This document shows positions 45,219 through 54,692 of a stretch of DNA of 64,000 nucleotides, piece after piece; position 1 is the first letter of the stretch; each line of letters opens with the position of its first letter. Both the position numbers and the translations under genes were made by a program. Origin of the DNA: Brasilonema angustatum HA4187-MV1 (GTDB taxonomy: Bacteria > Cyanobacteriota > Cyanobacteriia > Cyanobacteriales > Nostocaceae); assembly GCA_019359695.1 (NCBI GenBank), contig JAHHGV010000006.1, positions 1-64,000 on the forward strand. The letters run 5' to 3'. The notes under the pieces were generated by a model. It saw nothing but the letters and a program-made list of their open reading frames with translations. It had not been told where the DNA came from and ran no database searches.

Positions 45219-45425
45219 GTTGAGACTCCCACCGCTAAAAGCGGATGGGATTCTCGGGCTGGGCTTGCTTTTTTGGGTTTCCCTTCTGAAGTCTTACAGC
45301 TCATACTCGTCCGAAATACAGCTTTTTACACCATACCGCAATTATGGACGGCTCCCAGCGCGTTTACCCCTTTGGGAATACGTTTGGTATGTGCCTCGTT
45401 GCGAGCGTGAGCGTAGCAATCTGTA
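45219..45425. mobile_element. Remnant of an IS605-type element with right-end hairpin
   Basis: GACTCCC then CCCACCGC, loop TAAAA, GCGGATGGG (hairpin 45228-45249), then GATTCTCGGGC. The architecture matches the tnpB right end at 14754. The following ~170 bases contain no tnpB homology that I can see, but look structured on the minus strand. It may be a right-end/RNA remnant or a miniature derivative. The rest of 45147-45691 holds nothing recognised. Confidence 0.5.
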
Positions 45426-45691
45426 GATTACTGAACGATCTTGATCTATGACAACTTTAACGCTGAATTTTTTCCATTTAGACTAAGGGGAATTAATTCT
45501 AACACGTTTGAGTTTAAGTACAACAGATTCTATTTAACTCATTGAGAAAAAGGAAAATCTCCTAACAACACTAATTTGTTCAGGTTTCGCTGTTTTCCTC
45601 TATTTTTATTTTTTTAAAGTAAAATTCTCAGGTTTTCTTCAAGCTCCTTCGATATCTTAGAGGAATAATGCGGATAGAGGAATTACACTGA

Positions 45692-45877
45692 AATCTAATT
45701 TTTACTAACCACAACCCTGTTATAAAAGCAAAGCATGAATACAACATTAAAGTAGGCACCCATTGTTTCCGTAGTGCTAAGGGTGAGGACTATTATAAGC
45801 CCCAGCGCTATGGTTTGTGGGGGATGGTTAAGCAAGCCAAGTCATTATTAGAACAATCTGTCAATAGGAAAAATTAA
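45692..45877 (+). pseudogene. Coding remnant of unknown origin
   Basis: A frame between stops at 45689 and 45875 lacks any near N-terminal start codon, yet reads like real protein: KHEYNIKVGTHCFRSAKGED, then YYKPQRYGLWGMVKQAK and SLLEQSVNRKN. Composition and stop position suggest the 3' end of a lost gene. I cannot name the family. Confidence 0.35.
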
Positions 45878-45917
45878 TGCACAATCTGCCATTAGTAGGG
45901 TGACACAAACTTAAGTA

Positions 45918-46196
45918 TTAACTAGCTTCAGCAGAGTTGCGTAAGCGCATCAATTGGCGTCTCATTTGCGGTGAAGCTTTGAACTCAGAAACTTCTTGAG
46001 CCTTGACATTTGCTTGCAAGGTTTCTAAAAAGTCGTCAGAACCCTCGGTTAAAGCGTCTAGCAGAACCTGCAAAAGTTGGTCGCGATCGCTCAACAAACT
46101 TTTTTCTTCTATCAACCGGAATTTCAGGTGAATTTCGCACTCATAAACACCTACATCGACACTATTTACTTGCCGTGGTAATGCTTCAAAGTTCAT
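45918..46196 (-). CDS. Small conserved hypothetical protein
   Basis: A 92-residue soluble protein: YECEIHLKFRLIEEKSLLSD then QLLQVLLDALTEGSDDFLE, a beta-strand pair followed by an amphipathic helix, and a basic C-terminal part (QMRRQLMRLRNSA). AAGGAAG lies about 12 bases before the ATG. No family name is recalled, but it has the look of the short Nostocales-specific proteins. Confidence 0.6.
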   Translation of the reverse strand: MNFEALPRQVNSVDVGVYECEIHLKFRLIEEKSLLSDRDQLLQVLLDALTEGSDDFLETLQANVKAQEVSEFKASPQMRRQLMRLRNSAEAS

Positions 46197-46669
46197 AGCT
46201 TTTAGACTTCCTTGTACTAAGAGGTAATTTGGGTGATCTGCTATTTTTCAAGCAAGAATTCTTTATACTTTTTTGACTTTCAAAGTGTCGGAATTAACAA
46301 TCCTTGTTTGTCGGGAAACAATCTTATTGCATTTTACTCTCCTAATTTATCTTCAGGTTTGATTTTCACTCTCTGGTGTTTCAGTTTTCTGCAATAGCTA
46401 TGGTTCAAGTAAACCATAACTATTATTCAGTTTTTAGGATTCCATGCAATAAAGTTTCTGTAAGAACTTGTTCAAGCTTTTTAAAGCTTTTTACATCAAC
46501 TTTATCTGGAAGTCAATAAGAGTTTGAGTTGTTACTGTAAAACTGGTGTTAACACGTAAGTGAATCCGCTGAATATTTCCTATATAATGATAGCCAGACG
46601 TTGCTGTACCATAATTCCGTAAAATTACTAAATGTACAATTTATTCATTGAAAAATGCAGGAAACTGAA
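46197..46669. other. Intergenic region upstream of leuD-like gene
   Basis: About 470 bases, AT-rich, divergent from the small hypothetical gene. A TATAAT-like box (TATATAATG, about 46582) may be the -10 element of the leuD-like promoter. No other feature is seen. Confidence 0.45.
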
Positions 46670-47215
46670 ATGACCAAAGTAATTAGGGGTAAAATTTTCA
46701 TTTTGGACGACAACATAGACACAGACCAAATTATTCCAGCCGAATATCTTACCTTAGTTCCTTCCAAACCAGATGAATACGAAAAGCTTGGAAGTTATGC
46801 TTTAGCTGGTTTACCAGACCGTTACGGCAAATTTATCCCTCCAGGCGAAATGAAAACAACTTACCCCATCATTGTGGCAGGAGAAAACTTTGGCTGCGGT
46901 TCCTCACGGGAACATGCCCCCATAGCTTTGGGTGCAAGCGGCGTCAAAGCAGTGATTGCCGAGTCTTATGCCCGCATCTTTTTCCGTAATTGTGCTGCTA
47001 CAGGAGAACTTTATCCTTGGGAATCACAAGAAAGATTATGTGACAAATTTGAGACTGGTCATGAAGTATCAATAGATTTTGAAAGCAATCAATTGATTAA
47101 TCACACTCTTGGTCAGATATACAACCTCAAACCTTTAGGAGAAGTTGGACCAGTGATTGACGCAGGAGGTATTTTTGCTTATGCTCGTCAGACAGGCATG
47201 ATTTCTTCTCGCTAA
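46670..47215 (+). CDS. leuD: 3-isopropylmalate dehydratase small subunit
   Basis: LeuD pairs with LeuC to isomerise isopropylmalate in leucine synthesis. It shows [15 protein letters not shown] at the N-terminus and [17 protein letters not shown], the substrate-binding swivel-domain signature, then [16 protein letters not shown]. The ATG at 46670 with AGGA about 8 bases upstream is preferred over 46655 and gives 181 residues, close to the short archaeal-type LeuD. No leuC is adjacent, so it may be a paralogue acting on a related substrate. Confidence 0.85.
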   Translation: MTKVIRGKIFILDDNIDTDQIIPAEYLTLVPSKPDEYEKLGSYALAGLPDRYGKFIPPGEMKTTYPIIVAGENFGCGSSREHAPIALGASGVKAVIAESYARIFFRNCAATGELYPWESQERLCDKFETGHEVSIDFESNQLINHTLGQIYNLKPLGEVGPVIDAGGIFAYARQTGMISSR

Positions 47216-47280
47216 GAATTCCGTCTACAATGATTGAGAGCGCGATTAACCCCTAAATAAAACCGCCAATGGATAACCCG

Positions 47281-47643
47281 ATGCTGCTTAAGTCCACAAC
47301 CCGGCACATAAGGATTTTTGCCGGCGAAATAGACCAGGACGGAGAACTCGTTCCCAGTAGTCAGGTTTTAACCTTAGATGTTGACCCAGACAACGAGTTC
47401 AACTGGAATGAAGATGCTCTGCAAAAGGTTTATCGCAAGTTTGATGAACTGGTAGAAGGATCTAGTGGGGCAGACCTGACAGACTATAATTTACGCCGGA
47501 TTGGCTCAGACTTAGAGCATTTTCTGCGATCGCTCTTGCAAAAAGGCGAAGTCAGCTACAATCTTTCCGCACGCGTCACTAATTACAGCATGGGACTACC
47601 CCAAATTGCATCTGAGGAAAATACAGAAGGTAATGGCGTGTGA
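47281..47643 (+). CDS. ndhM: NAD(P)H-quinone oxidoreductase subunit M
   Basis: NdhM is a small peripheral-arm subunit specific to cyanobacterial and chloroplast NDH-1, which runs respiration and cyclic electron flow around photosystem I at the thylakoid membrane. The sequence LKSTTRHIRIFAGEI, LDVDPDNEFNWNEDALQKVY and YNLRRIGSDLEHFLRSL is diagnostic. The ATG at 47281 gives 120 residues and the conserved LLKSTTR start; an ATG at 47269 would add four residues. It lies 65 bases after the leuD-like gene. Confidence 0.92.
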   Translation: MLLKSTTRHIRIFAGEIDQDGELVPSSQVLTLDVDPDNEFNWNEDALQKVYRKFDELVEGSSGADLTDYNLRRIGSDLEHFLRSLLQKGEVSYNLSARVTNYSMGLPQIASEENTEGNGV

Positions 47644-47745
47644 GCAGTTGTAAGTGAAAACAAGTACTGAGTGATAACAAACCTCGAAAATTGTAAGCTG
47701 CTCTGCAGTATACCGTTTTTATCAATTTACGCTCGCTCAGCGTCT

Positions 47746-48025
47746 TAGTACAGCCCACCATAAATCAGCCACGGAATTCGCTGCTTGGATGAACTTTGTC
47801 TAAGGTCATCAAACTTTTGATTTGCGATCCTTTTTACGGTGACGTAAAAAAGGATCGCAAATCAAGGAAGATAAATTCTGTAGATTTTTTTATATGTTGC
47901 CAAGGCCTAGTACAGTTGGGCAGAAGTAAACCTACTATTTAGTGGCAGAATAAGAAACAACAAGTAAAATTCTGTTTGGTTGGTATTAGCTGTTTAATGG
48001 TTGGTTGATTTACGCCACCCTGTAC
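47746..48025. mobile_element. Nested MITE-like elements with TAGTACAG ends
   Basis: TAGTACAG-type ends occur at 47746-47770, at 47908-47932 and, inverted, at 48001-48025. The latter two define a 118-bp unit with 25-base imperfect terminal inverted repeats (18 of 25 matching). The first end pairs with the same right end to give a 280-bp composite. A strong hairpin (47819-47863) lies inside. No coding capacity. Bases 47644-48336 hold no supported gene. Confidence 0.65.
47819..47863. repeat. Long hairpin with GGATCGCAAATC arms
   Basis: GATTTGCGATCCTTTTTACG (47819-47838), loop GTGA, then its reverse complement with one extra A (47843-47863). No T-tract follows the right arm, so it is more a palindromic repeat than a terminator. 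Confidence 0.75.
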
Positions 48026-48336
48026 TAGCCACGCCGGTTGGAGGCTCACATCTTGCAGATATGGATATAAAATTATACAAGAGAAAAACATACGCAAGAA
48101 AATTGTGTGATTTATCTTGAGTTTTCTTTCTCAATAAAGAACTTTTGGTTTAATACTGAGTGACTAAATTAAATCAATTTTTATTAGTGCAAAATCTCGT
48201 CTGTTTAATGACTTGATAACTTATAAGAAAGTGTCTAAAAATTCAACTGAATAGTATTCATAAATTTTTAAATAGAAAACGGCAGCAGAAAGCTACCACC
48301 AGAGCTAATCGCTGACTGCTGACCGTTTAATATCTA

Positions 48337-48606
48337 TCACCAAATTCTATTTCCTTCATCGTCTACTCGTGCTTGGCGAATCACATCTGAGATTTCTTCT
48401 GCATCTTTAACGTGATGAAGAGCCTTTTCTTCACCATCTGGCTCTTTAACGGCAACATAAGCCGGAACTTCAATTTCTTCACCTGTGATATCTGGAGAAT
48501 CAACGGCAAGTTGTTGTTTTTTTTCTTCCACTGTTTCTGGCTCTTCAGAAATGACGTCACCAGGGTTCACTGCACGATGAGTTTCTTTTTCTTTGTTATC
48601 TACCAT
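48337..48606 (-). CDS. Small acidic hypothetical protein
   Basis: An 89-residue, highly charged, acidic protein: ISEEPETVEEKKQQLAVD, then KALHHVKDAEEISDVIRQA and VDDEGNRIW. No signal peptide or membrane segment. It is probably disordered apart from the C-terminal helix. No family is recognised. A weak GGTG precedes the ATG at 48606. Confidence 0.5.
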   Translation of the reverse strand: MVDNKEKETHRAVNPGDVISEEPETVEEKKQQLAVDSPDITGEEIEVPAYVAVKEPDGEEKALHHVKDAEEISDVIRQARVDDEGNRIW

Positions 48607-49457
48607 TCGGATTCACCAAATTCTTAAATATGTGCAATTTTCATTAGCAATGGTAATGTAATCAATAACCCAAAAGAGGAGTCACTGTGAAAAGCTAATA
48701 GTAACTAGCAAGACGTCCTTTAATTTACCTGTTGGTCTTAACTAAAGTTAATTGATTACCACCTACCTATAAATTAGAGAAAAAGCTCACTTATCTCCTC
48801 TTTCTGATGGAATAATTTCTTTGAACAAGGGTGTAAAGTGTAAAATAAACCTACTTGACACTCTGCACACCTTGAGATATGTCATAAAAAAAAGCAAATG
48901 AAAAAACTTGTGACTGAAAACACAGTTTTTTCTAAAGAGAATCCTGAAGAGGGGAGGTATGAAGCTTTCACAAAGTTATCTAGGTAAAGGTATGAAATTT
49001 TGGTGAAGTAAGCTCTGGTGCCAACATCTGTTCTTTGAAGACACAACTGTAATCATCCTAGGACTCTATGACCAAGTGACATGACTTTCCCATCGGAGAG
49101 TGGTTTTCAGCCTGCTACAGCTATTTTATTATTGTTTGTGAACCAGAAAATTCTCGCTCAGAATAATCTTTGTGGTGGCTTTTGGAGTTCACGACTAATT
49201 TGGGAATGCTGTATGTTGAAAAATAAACAATAGCTTGTATGCCTTATCCAGTTAAAGTATCTGTGAGTCAGTCCAGTGGGTGGCATTGCTTACCAACTGA
49301 AAAATATCTATTTTTATCATTAAGCAAACTTTTCCAAAAATTTAGCATCTTAAGTTTGTTCACAAGTTAAAATCGTGATCCAAAAGATATGAGCGGTCAA
49401 CAGTGCCGCTGCCAATGCTGTTGAAAAAATGCCAATCCGCTGATCGGTGCGAAGACT
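48607..49457. other. Long intergenic region before the PP2C gene
   Basis: About 850 bases with no supported gene. A GGGGAGGT-ATG stretch near 48951 opens only 15 codons. The region separates divergent genes and is unusually long, so it may hold regulatory sites for the phosphatase gene, but none is recognised. Confidence 0.5.
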
Positions 49458-51788
49458 ATGGAAAATGATGCGGCAACGCTCTACTGCCCAAATGAACTTT
49501 GTCAAGCTCCAAACCCCCTGACACACAAATTTTGCCTACGATGCTCCACACCCCTGCCTAAACGATTCCTCTGGGCTGTGGCAGAGGGGGAAAGCTTGGC
49601 TAATGCCGGAGAATTATTAGCCGATCGCTATTTGGTTATCAGCAAGGCGCTTGTTTTGGATACCAAGCCCGGTTTGTTACCTCAAACGCCAAATGGAGAA
49701 CATGCACAGGCAATAAAACCTTACTTGCGGCTATTTCCCTACCGCTTGCATGTACCGCAAGTGTATGGAATTATGCCAATAAGTGGGGACACTTATCACA
49801 AAGAAATATTACTTTTAGAAAAACCTCCGCTTTCTGTGCTAGACAGTACAGAACCCTTGGAAGTCCAGATTGCTTACGAGTTAACCACAGCTTGGCGTAA
49901 CGCAACATCAATACGCCAACTGAATTTGCTGTGGCAGATAGCTAATCTGTGGCAACCTCTGGCGAGTGAAGGCGTAGCCTCTAGCTTACTGAACCCAGAG
50001 TTAGTCAGGATAGAAGGGTCTTTAGTACGCTTATTGGAATTGCGTCAAGACAATCAAACTTCGCCTGGTTTACCCCAACTCGGGGAATTTTGGCAGCAGT
50101 TGCAGCCACAAGCCAAAGGAGCGATCGCCGAATTTTTGAGTGAAATTTGTCGTTCTCTGATTGCTGGAGAAATACACTCTGGTGAGCAACTCGTTGCCAT
50201 TATAGACAGGGGGTTGACACAATTAGGGCAAACCCAAACACCTCTTATCAAAATAGTCACCAAGACTGACACAGGACCAAGTCGCCAACGTAATGAAGAT
50301 GCTTGTTACCCTCCTGGTGGCAGTATTGTCAGCAAACCACCATCACAAACAGCTTTAGCTATTGTCTGTGATGGCATTGGTGGACACGAGGGAGGCAATG
50401 TTGCATCACTTTTAGCCATTGAAACGATTCAACAACAGCTGCATGAACTGACGAAATTGCCTTCTGAGCATATAGACTCATCTATTGTACTTGCGGAGTT
50501 AGAAGGCGCAACCGCAGCAGCTAATGACATCATCAGTGAGCGCAACGACGACGAACATCGGCAAGGGCGTCAACGCATGGGCACAACCCTAGTGATGGCA
50601 TTGCCCATTGCTCATCAAATGTACATTGCTCACGTTGGTGATAGTCGTGCTTACTGGATTACACGCTCTGGTTGCTATCAAGTGACCTTAGATGACGATG
50701 TTGCTTCTCGTGAGGTACGATTGGGCTATGCCACATACCGAGATGCAGTGCAACAGGGAGCATCAGGGTCTTTGGTGCAGGCATTAGGCATGAGTGCTAG
50801 TAATTCATTGCATCCGACGTCACAACGATTTCTTCTCGACGAAGATAGCGTTTTTCTGTTGTGCTCTGACGGTTTGAGTGACTTTGACCGCGTAGATCAA
50901 TACTGGGAAACAGAAATTTTACCCATTCTTACTGAAAATTATGACATAGCAAAAGTCACAGATAAATTAGTAGAAATAGCGAATATTCAAAATGGACACG
51001 ATAATGTCACGATCGCGCTAGTACACTGCCAAGTTAAATACTCAGAACCAAAATCAATCCTCAAATCTTCTCTTGCTAACCTCTCTACATTACCAATAGC
51101 TTCTAACACTGCGATCAAAACGCCACTAGTTGCATCACCTGTGGGTAGAAATCAGAAAACTCAAGTAATGCCAATAAGCAAGCCCGTCAAAAGTCTAAAA
51201 GTACCGCTACAAATCATTATTATTCTTCTGCTTGCTGTTAGCGGTTTGTTGGCGTTGGCATACCTCCTGTGGGGTCAAGAGTTACTCCCTCTCAAATTCT
51301 TACCAAAAATAAGTCTAAAGGACAGCACACAACCTACACCACTACCGATGACAAGTGGTTCTCAAGACAGTTCGGGTAATTCGAGTAAAGATAGTGTGGA
51401 TGCAGCAAGGGTGATTCAAACTAACAGGGAAATAGAATTCACAACAACAACCTCGCCCCCAAAAGGTGCGATCGCCCCAAATGGTAGTGTTTTGCAAATT
51501 CTTCAGACACCAAAAACACAGAAAGACGCGAGTGTGTATTTGCGAGTCTGCTCTATTATCGGGCAACCAAGTCCATCAAACTCACAACCAACTTCTGCTA
51601 CAGCAAAAAAACCTTTACTCAAGCCAGGGGATGAAGTGAAAATTTCATTTTCCAAATTCAAGTCATTGAATATTCCCAAAGCTCAACCAGAAGTGGCAAG
51701 ATTCTGTCAGCCCTCAAAAGACACTTCCACACCTCCTGATGGAGAATCAACAACTGAGTCTGTGCCAAACTCTGTGCTTGAGCAATGA
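49458..51788 (+). CDS. PP2C-type serine/threonine phosphatase with zinc ribbon and membrane segment
   Basis: A 776-residue protein. A zinc ribbon (C10, C15, C26, C29) is followed by about 200 residues that resemble a kinase fold without catalytic motifs (LLADRYLVISKALVLDTK, LPQLGEFWQQ). The PP2C domain (about 270-530) is complete: TDTGPSRQRNEDACYP, CDGIGGHEGGN, HVGDSRAYWI, LCSDGLSDF and GHDNVTIALV hold the Mn/Mg ligands. One membrane helix (LQIIIILLLAVSGLLALAYL) is followed by an external C-terminal region. It would dephosphorylate proteins in the cytoplasm, possibly targets of the two kinases. The CHAT-FHA gene follows 246 bases later. Confidence 0.92.
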   Translation: MENDAATLYCPNELCQAPNPLTHKFCLRCSTPLPKRFLWAVAEGESLANAGELLADRYLVISKALVLDTKPGLLPQTPNGEHAQAIKPYLRLFPYRLHVPQVYGIMPISGDTYHKEILLLEKPPLSVLDSTEPLEVQIAYELTTAWRNATSIRQLNLLWQIANLWQPLASEGVASSLLNPELVRIEGSLVRLLELRQDNQTSPGLPQLGEFWQQLQPQAKGAIAEFLSEICRSLIAGEIHSGEQLVAIIDRGLTQLGQTQTPLIKIVTKTDTGPSRQRNEDACYPPGGSIVSKPPSQTALAIVCDGIGGHEGGNVASLLAIETIQQQLHELTKLPSEHIDSSIVLAELEGATAAANDIISERNDDEHRQGRQRMGTTLVMALPIAHQMYIAHVGDSRAYWITRSGCYQVTLDDDVASREVRLGYATYRDAVQQGASGSLVQALGMSASNSLHPTSQRFLLDEDSVFLLCSDGLSDFDRVDQYWETEILPILTENYDIAKVTDKLVEIANIQNGHDNVTIALVHCQVKYSEPKSILKSSLANLSTLPIASNTAIKTPLVASPVGRNQKTQVMPISKPVKSLKVPLQIIIILLLAVSGLLALAYLLWGQELLPLKFLPKISLKDSTQPTPLPMTSGSQDSSGNSSKDSVDAARVIQTNREIEFTTTTSPPKGAIAPNGSVLQILQTPKTQKDASVYLRVCSIIGQPSPSNSQPTSATAKKPLLKPGDEVKISFSKFKSLNIPKAQPEVARFCQPSKDTSTPPDGESTTESVPNSVLEQ

Positions 51789-52034
51789 GATCTCGCGGAG
51801 GGTCAACTCTTAAGAGTTGTTAACAAAAACTGATAACAGATAACTGGCTAAACTAGGTGACACCTGTTAGCCGAAGAGCAGCACTTCGTCAAAAACTCGA
51901 TAAACTGGTAGAAGCCTGAAATAGTATAGATGATATAACTTTAAATCAAAAACTCGAAAGGTAAAAATTTTTGCCTTTGAAAATTGTTATTTGAAATTAT
52001 TTGATTCTATAGATTAACCAAGACTAACGAATCC

Positions 52035-53624
52035 ATGCCATCCCTTAACTTGGCGATCGCCCGTCTCATCAATACCGGCAATGACAGTTTCGCCATTTGG
52101 GTGGTGAATGCTCCTTACCCCAGTGGCTATGTTTTACATGATTGTGTATGGCCTCCACATCTAACTCAAGCATGGCTTGAGTGGCAGGAAATGTTTGCTG
52201 GTCACAGCCGCTTAGATATTTCCCCAGGAGCAACACCCAATTCGGCAAGTCCTCTCCCTCTGGATTTTGTTGCCCCAACTTCGGGTCAACCCACCAGTTA
52301 CACTGCTCGTTTGATGCAATATTTGGGAATTAGCTTGTGGGGTTGGGTATTTGACGGATCAATTCTCAATAGCTTTGAACGCAGTCGTGGCATTGCTATG
52401 GGGCAGCATACGCGTTTGCGCGTGCGACTGGAAGTTCGTGATCCGAATCTGATTGCCTTGCCTTGGGAAGTTATGCAGCGCGAACCTGGTCAATCTGCTA
52501 TTTCTCTGTCGCAACACATACTTTTTAGTCGTACCACTAGTGAAGTCGAACCTCTACCGTATTTACGCTCAGAACAGGGGTTAAATATACTGTTGGTTTT
52601 GGGTGAAGATGAAAAGCATCTAGAACTTAATGAAGAAGCCAATATACTAGAACAAACCCTTTCCAATGGTTCTATTGTAGCAAACTATAACAGTGGCTAT
52701 GCACCGTGTATGGTGAAGACACTCCTGCAACCAACCCCTATTGAGTTAATTCAACAACTAGAAACTAAGGCATACAACGTCTTGTTTTACGCAGGTCACG
52801 GTCTGCAAGGACCAGACGGAGGTTTGTTATTTTTGCGACCGGGTATGACCCTCAATGGCATGGAATTAGCCCAAGTTTTGACTCGTACAGGTGTGAAGCT
52901 GGCAGTTTTCAATGCTTGTTGGGGAGCACAACCAGCAGCGGCTAATCACCAGGCTGTTCCTCACAGCAGTTTAGCAGAAGTGCTGATACGTCAAGGTTTG
53001 CCTGCAGTTTTGGCGATGCGTGATGAAATAGCATCCCAAGAAAGCCAGACTTTTATTCAAGCTTTTGCTACAGGTTTGCGAAAGCGACTGCCAATTGATG
53101 AAGCTGTGGCAGAAGCAAGGCAACAGCTATTAATAGTTTACAGGTTCAATCAACCCGCTTGGACATTGCCGATTCTTTACCTGCATCCAGATTACGATGG
53201 AGAACTGATAAAAAATTTTGATGAGGGGATCACAGAACTCCCAGAAACTTCTATTCCGGGAATCGCTTCTTTGGTTTCCAATGCTTGTTTGCGATCGCTC
53301 TCCCCTGGAGGTAAAACTTCGTTATTGCGACCTGGAATCACGCGCATTGGACGCACCGGAGATAATGATATTGTCATTCCAGAGCCTTCGGTTTCAAAAC
53401 GCCATGCTGAGATATTATGTCGAAATAGTCTGACAGGAGCAACAGCAGTACGAACCTATTATCTGCAAGATTTGTCCACCTACGGGACAACCTGGGTGTT
53501 TCGATCTAATGGTTGGCAACAAATCCATCGTCAGGAAGTTCCGTTACAGTCTGGCATGCAGTTAAAGTTTGGCAGTACCAGAAGTCAACCTTGGGAGTTC
53601 ATCATTGATCATTCCCCAGGATAA
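52035..53624 (+). CDS. CHAT (caspase-like) protein with C-terminal FHA domain
   Basis: A 529-residue protein. The CHAT domain (about residues 95-385) is a caspase-like protease fold, with the catalytic pair visible: His255 in FYAGHGLQGPDG and Cys295 in FNACWGAQ. The C-terminal FHA domain (about 432-515) has TRIGRTGDNDIV and SVSKRHAE, the usual phosphothreonine-binding residues, and YGTT. This predicts a protease whose position or activity depends on a phosphothreonine signal. No signal peptide is evident. It lies between a PP2C phosphatase and a 215-residue protein on the same strand. The target is unknown. Confidence 0.92.
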   Translation: MPSLNLAIARLINTGNDSFAIWVVNAPYPSGYVLHDCVWPPHLTQAWLEWQEMFAGHSRLDISPGATPNSASPLPLDFVAPTSGQPTSYTARLMQYLGISLWGWVFDGSILNSFERSRGIAMGQHTRLRVRLEVRDPNLIALPWEVMQREPGQSAISLSQHILFSRTTSEVEPLPYLRSEQGLNILLVLGEDEKHLELNEEANILEQTLSNGSIVANYNSGYAPCMVKTLLQPTPIELIQQLETKAYNVLFYAGHGLQGPDGGLLFLRPGMTLNGMELAQVLTRTGVKLAVFNACWGAQPAAANHQAVPHSSLAEVLIRQGLPAVLAMRDEIASQESQTFIQAFATGLRKRLPIDEAVAEARQQLLIVYRFNQPAWTLPILYLHPDYDGELIKNFDEGITELPETSIPGIASLVSNACLRSLSPGGKTSLLRPGITRIGRTGDNDIVIPEPSVSKRHAEILCRNSLTGATAVRTYYLQDLSTYGTTWVFRSNGWQQIHRQEVPLQSGMQLKFGSTRSQPWEFIIDHSPG

Positions 53625-53770
53625 GGATTGGGAACACTGATTTTCTCCCATTGAAATATAGCTAAATAAACCAGTACTTTTTGGTAGAACGGCGTTCTTT
53701 TTGCGGAAATGACATTTTGGCAGTTGTAGCTGTGTATGTACACTAAATAATTAACCCGGAGCGAGCGATA

Positions 53771-54418
53771 ATGGTTAAGAAAATCAACAAATCAAAAACT
53801 TCTCCTTCCCTGGTGTCTCAAGTTGATTTCCAGCTTTTAGAAGCACTGCTTGAACCAGAGGATGCTACATATCCTTGGAATCCCGCAGATGAACAATCAG
53901 AAAACTATTTTGCACAACTAGAACAACAGTTCCAGTTTGAGGACGTCCTTGATGAGGAACTGGCAGAACGTTCCCAAGCTTTCTATAATTGCTTGGATAC
54001 GCTTTGGCATAATAATTTGAATTCTCAGCAGTACAAAATTACTACAAAATCTACTGTCTTGGCGAATCTTCAAAAAAATTTACAAGCAGGCTTTGCCGCC
54101 AGTGTCCCTCAAGATTGGATAAAGGAAATTGCCCACAAAGCTGCTGAAATTTTTCATTCAGGGCAATCTAAGGGTGAACAACTGGTAAGTTGTGTAAAAT
54201 CTGTATTACCTAATTGGGAAACAGATGATCTTTTAGTTATGGCGCGTCCTTTCGCTTACGCAATGAGGAGCGGTGAACAGAAAAATGTAAACTCAGTTGT
54301 AGATCACGTCGGCAATCGTGAGTGGACAAATCTATCTGAAATTGAGAAGGCAAAGGTAAGTTTGGCAGTTGCTTACCATGCACTTGATGAACTAAAGAAT
54401 ATTGAAGAAGAAGTCTAA
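53771..54418 (+). CDS. Conserved hypothetical protein, candidate partner of the CHAT-FHA protein
   Basis: I do not recognise this 215-residue acidic, mostly helical protein. Visible segments are VDFQLLEALLEPEDATYPWN, then FQFEDVLDEELAERSQAFYN and a C-terminal LSEIEKAKVSLAVAYHALD. No signal peptide or membrane segment. It begins 146 bases after the CHAT-FHA gene on the same strand. Its acidic N-terminus might be a substrate or adaptor, but that is only suggested by position. Confidence 0.65.
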   Translation: MVKKINKSKTSPSLVSQVDFQLLEALLEPEDATYPWNPADEQSENYFAQLEQQFQFEDVLDEELAERSQAFYNCLDTLWHNNLNSQQYKITTKSTVLANLQKNLQAGFAASVPQDWIKEIAHKAAEIFHSGQSKGEQLVSCVKSVLPNWETDDLLVMARPFAYAMRSGEQKNVNSVVDHVGNREWTNLSEIEKAKVSLAVAYHALDELKNIEEEV

Positions 54419-54692
54419 GATTTGTTCCCTGTTTCCTGCTCCTCTTCAACGAGCGAGGAAAACTTACCTTGCCAGAAGAGCGATAATTTTGTTGTTTATC
54501 TAAAAATGCAGGGTTTTTCTCATTGAGACACAAAATGTCTGACTTAATATGTTGGTAGCGAGTTCCCAATCAAGCCAATGTATATAAAAATACAAATACT
54601 CAGAGGAGTGCAGCAACAGTAGCCGATTGTAGACACAAGAGTGGACTATAAATCAATCATCCGCCATCTCCCTCATCATCTTGTTGCACTCA

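Noticed and set aside
48940-49010. Short open frame with a GGGGAGGT just before ATG
   Set aside because: The ribosome-binding site abuts the ATG and only 15 codons follow.
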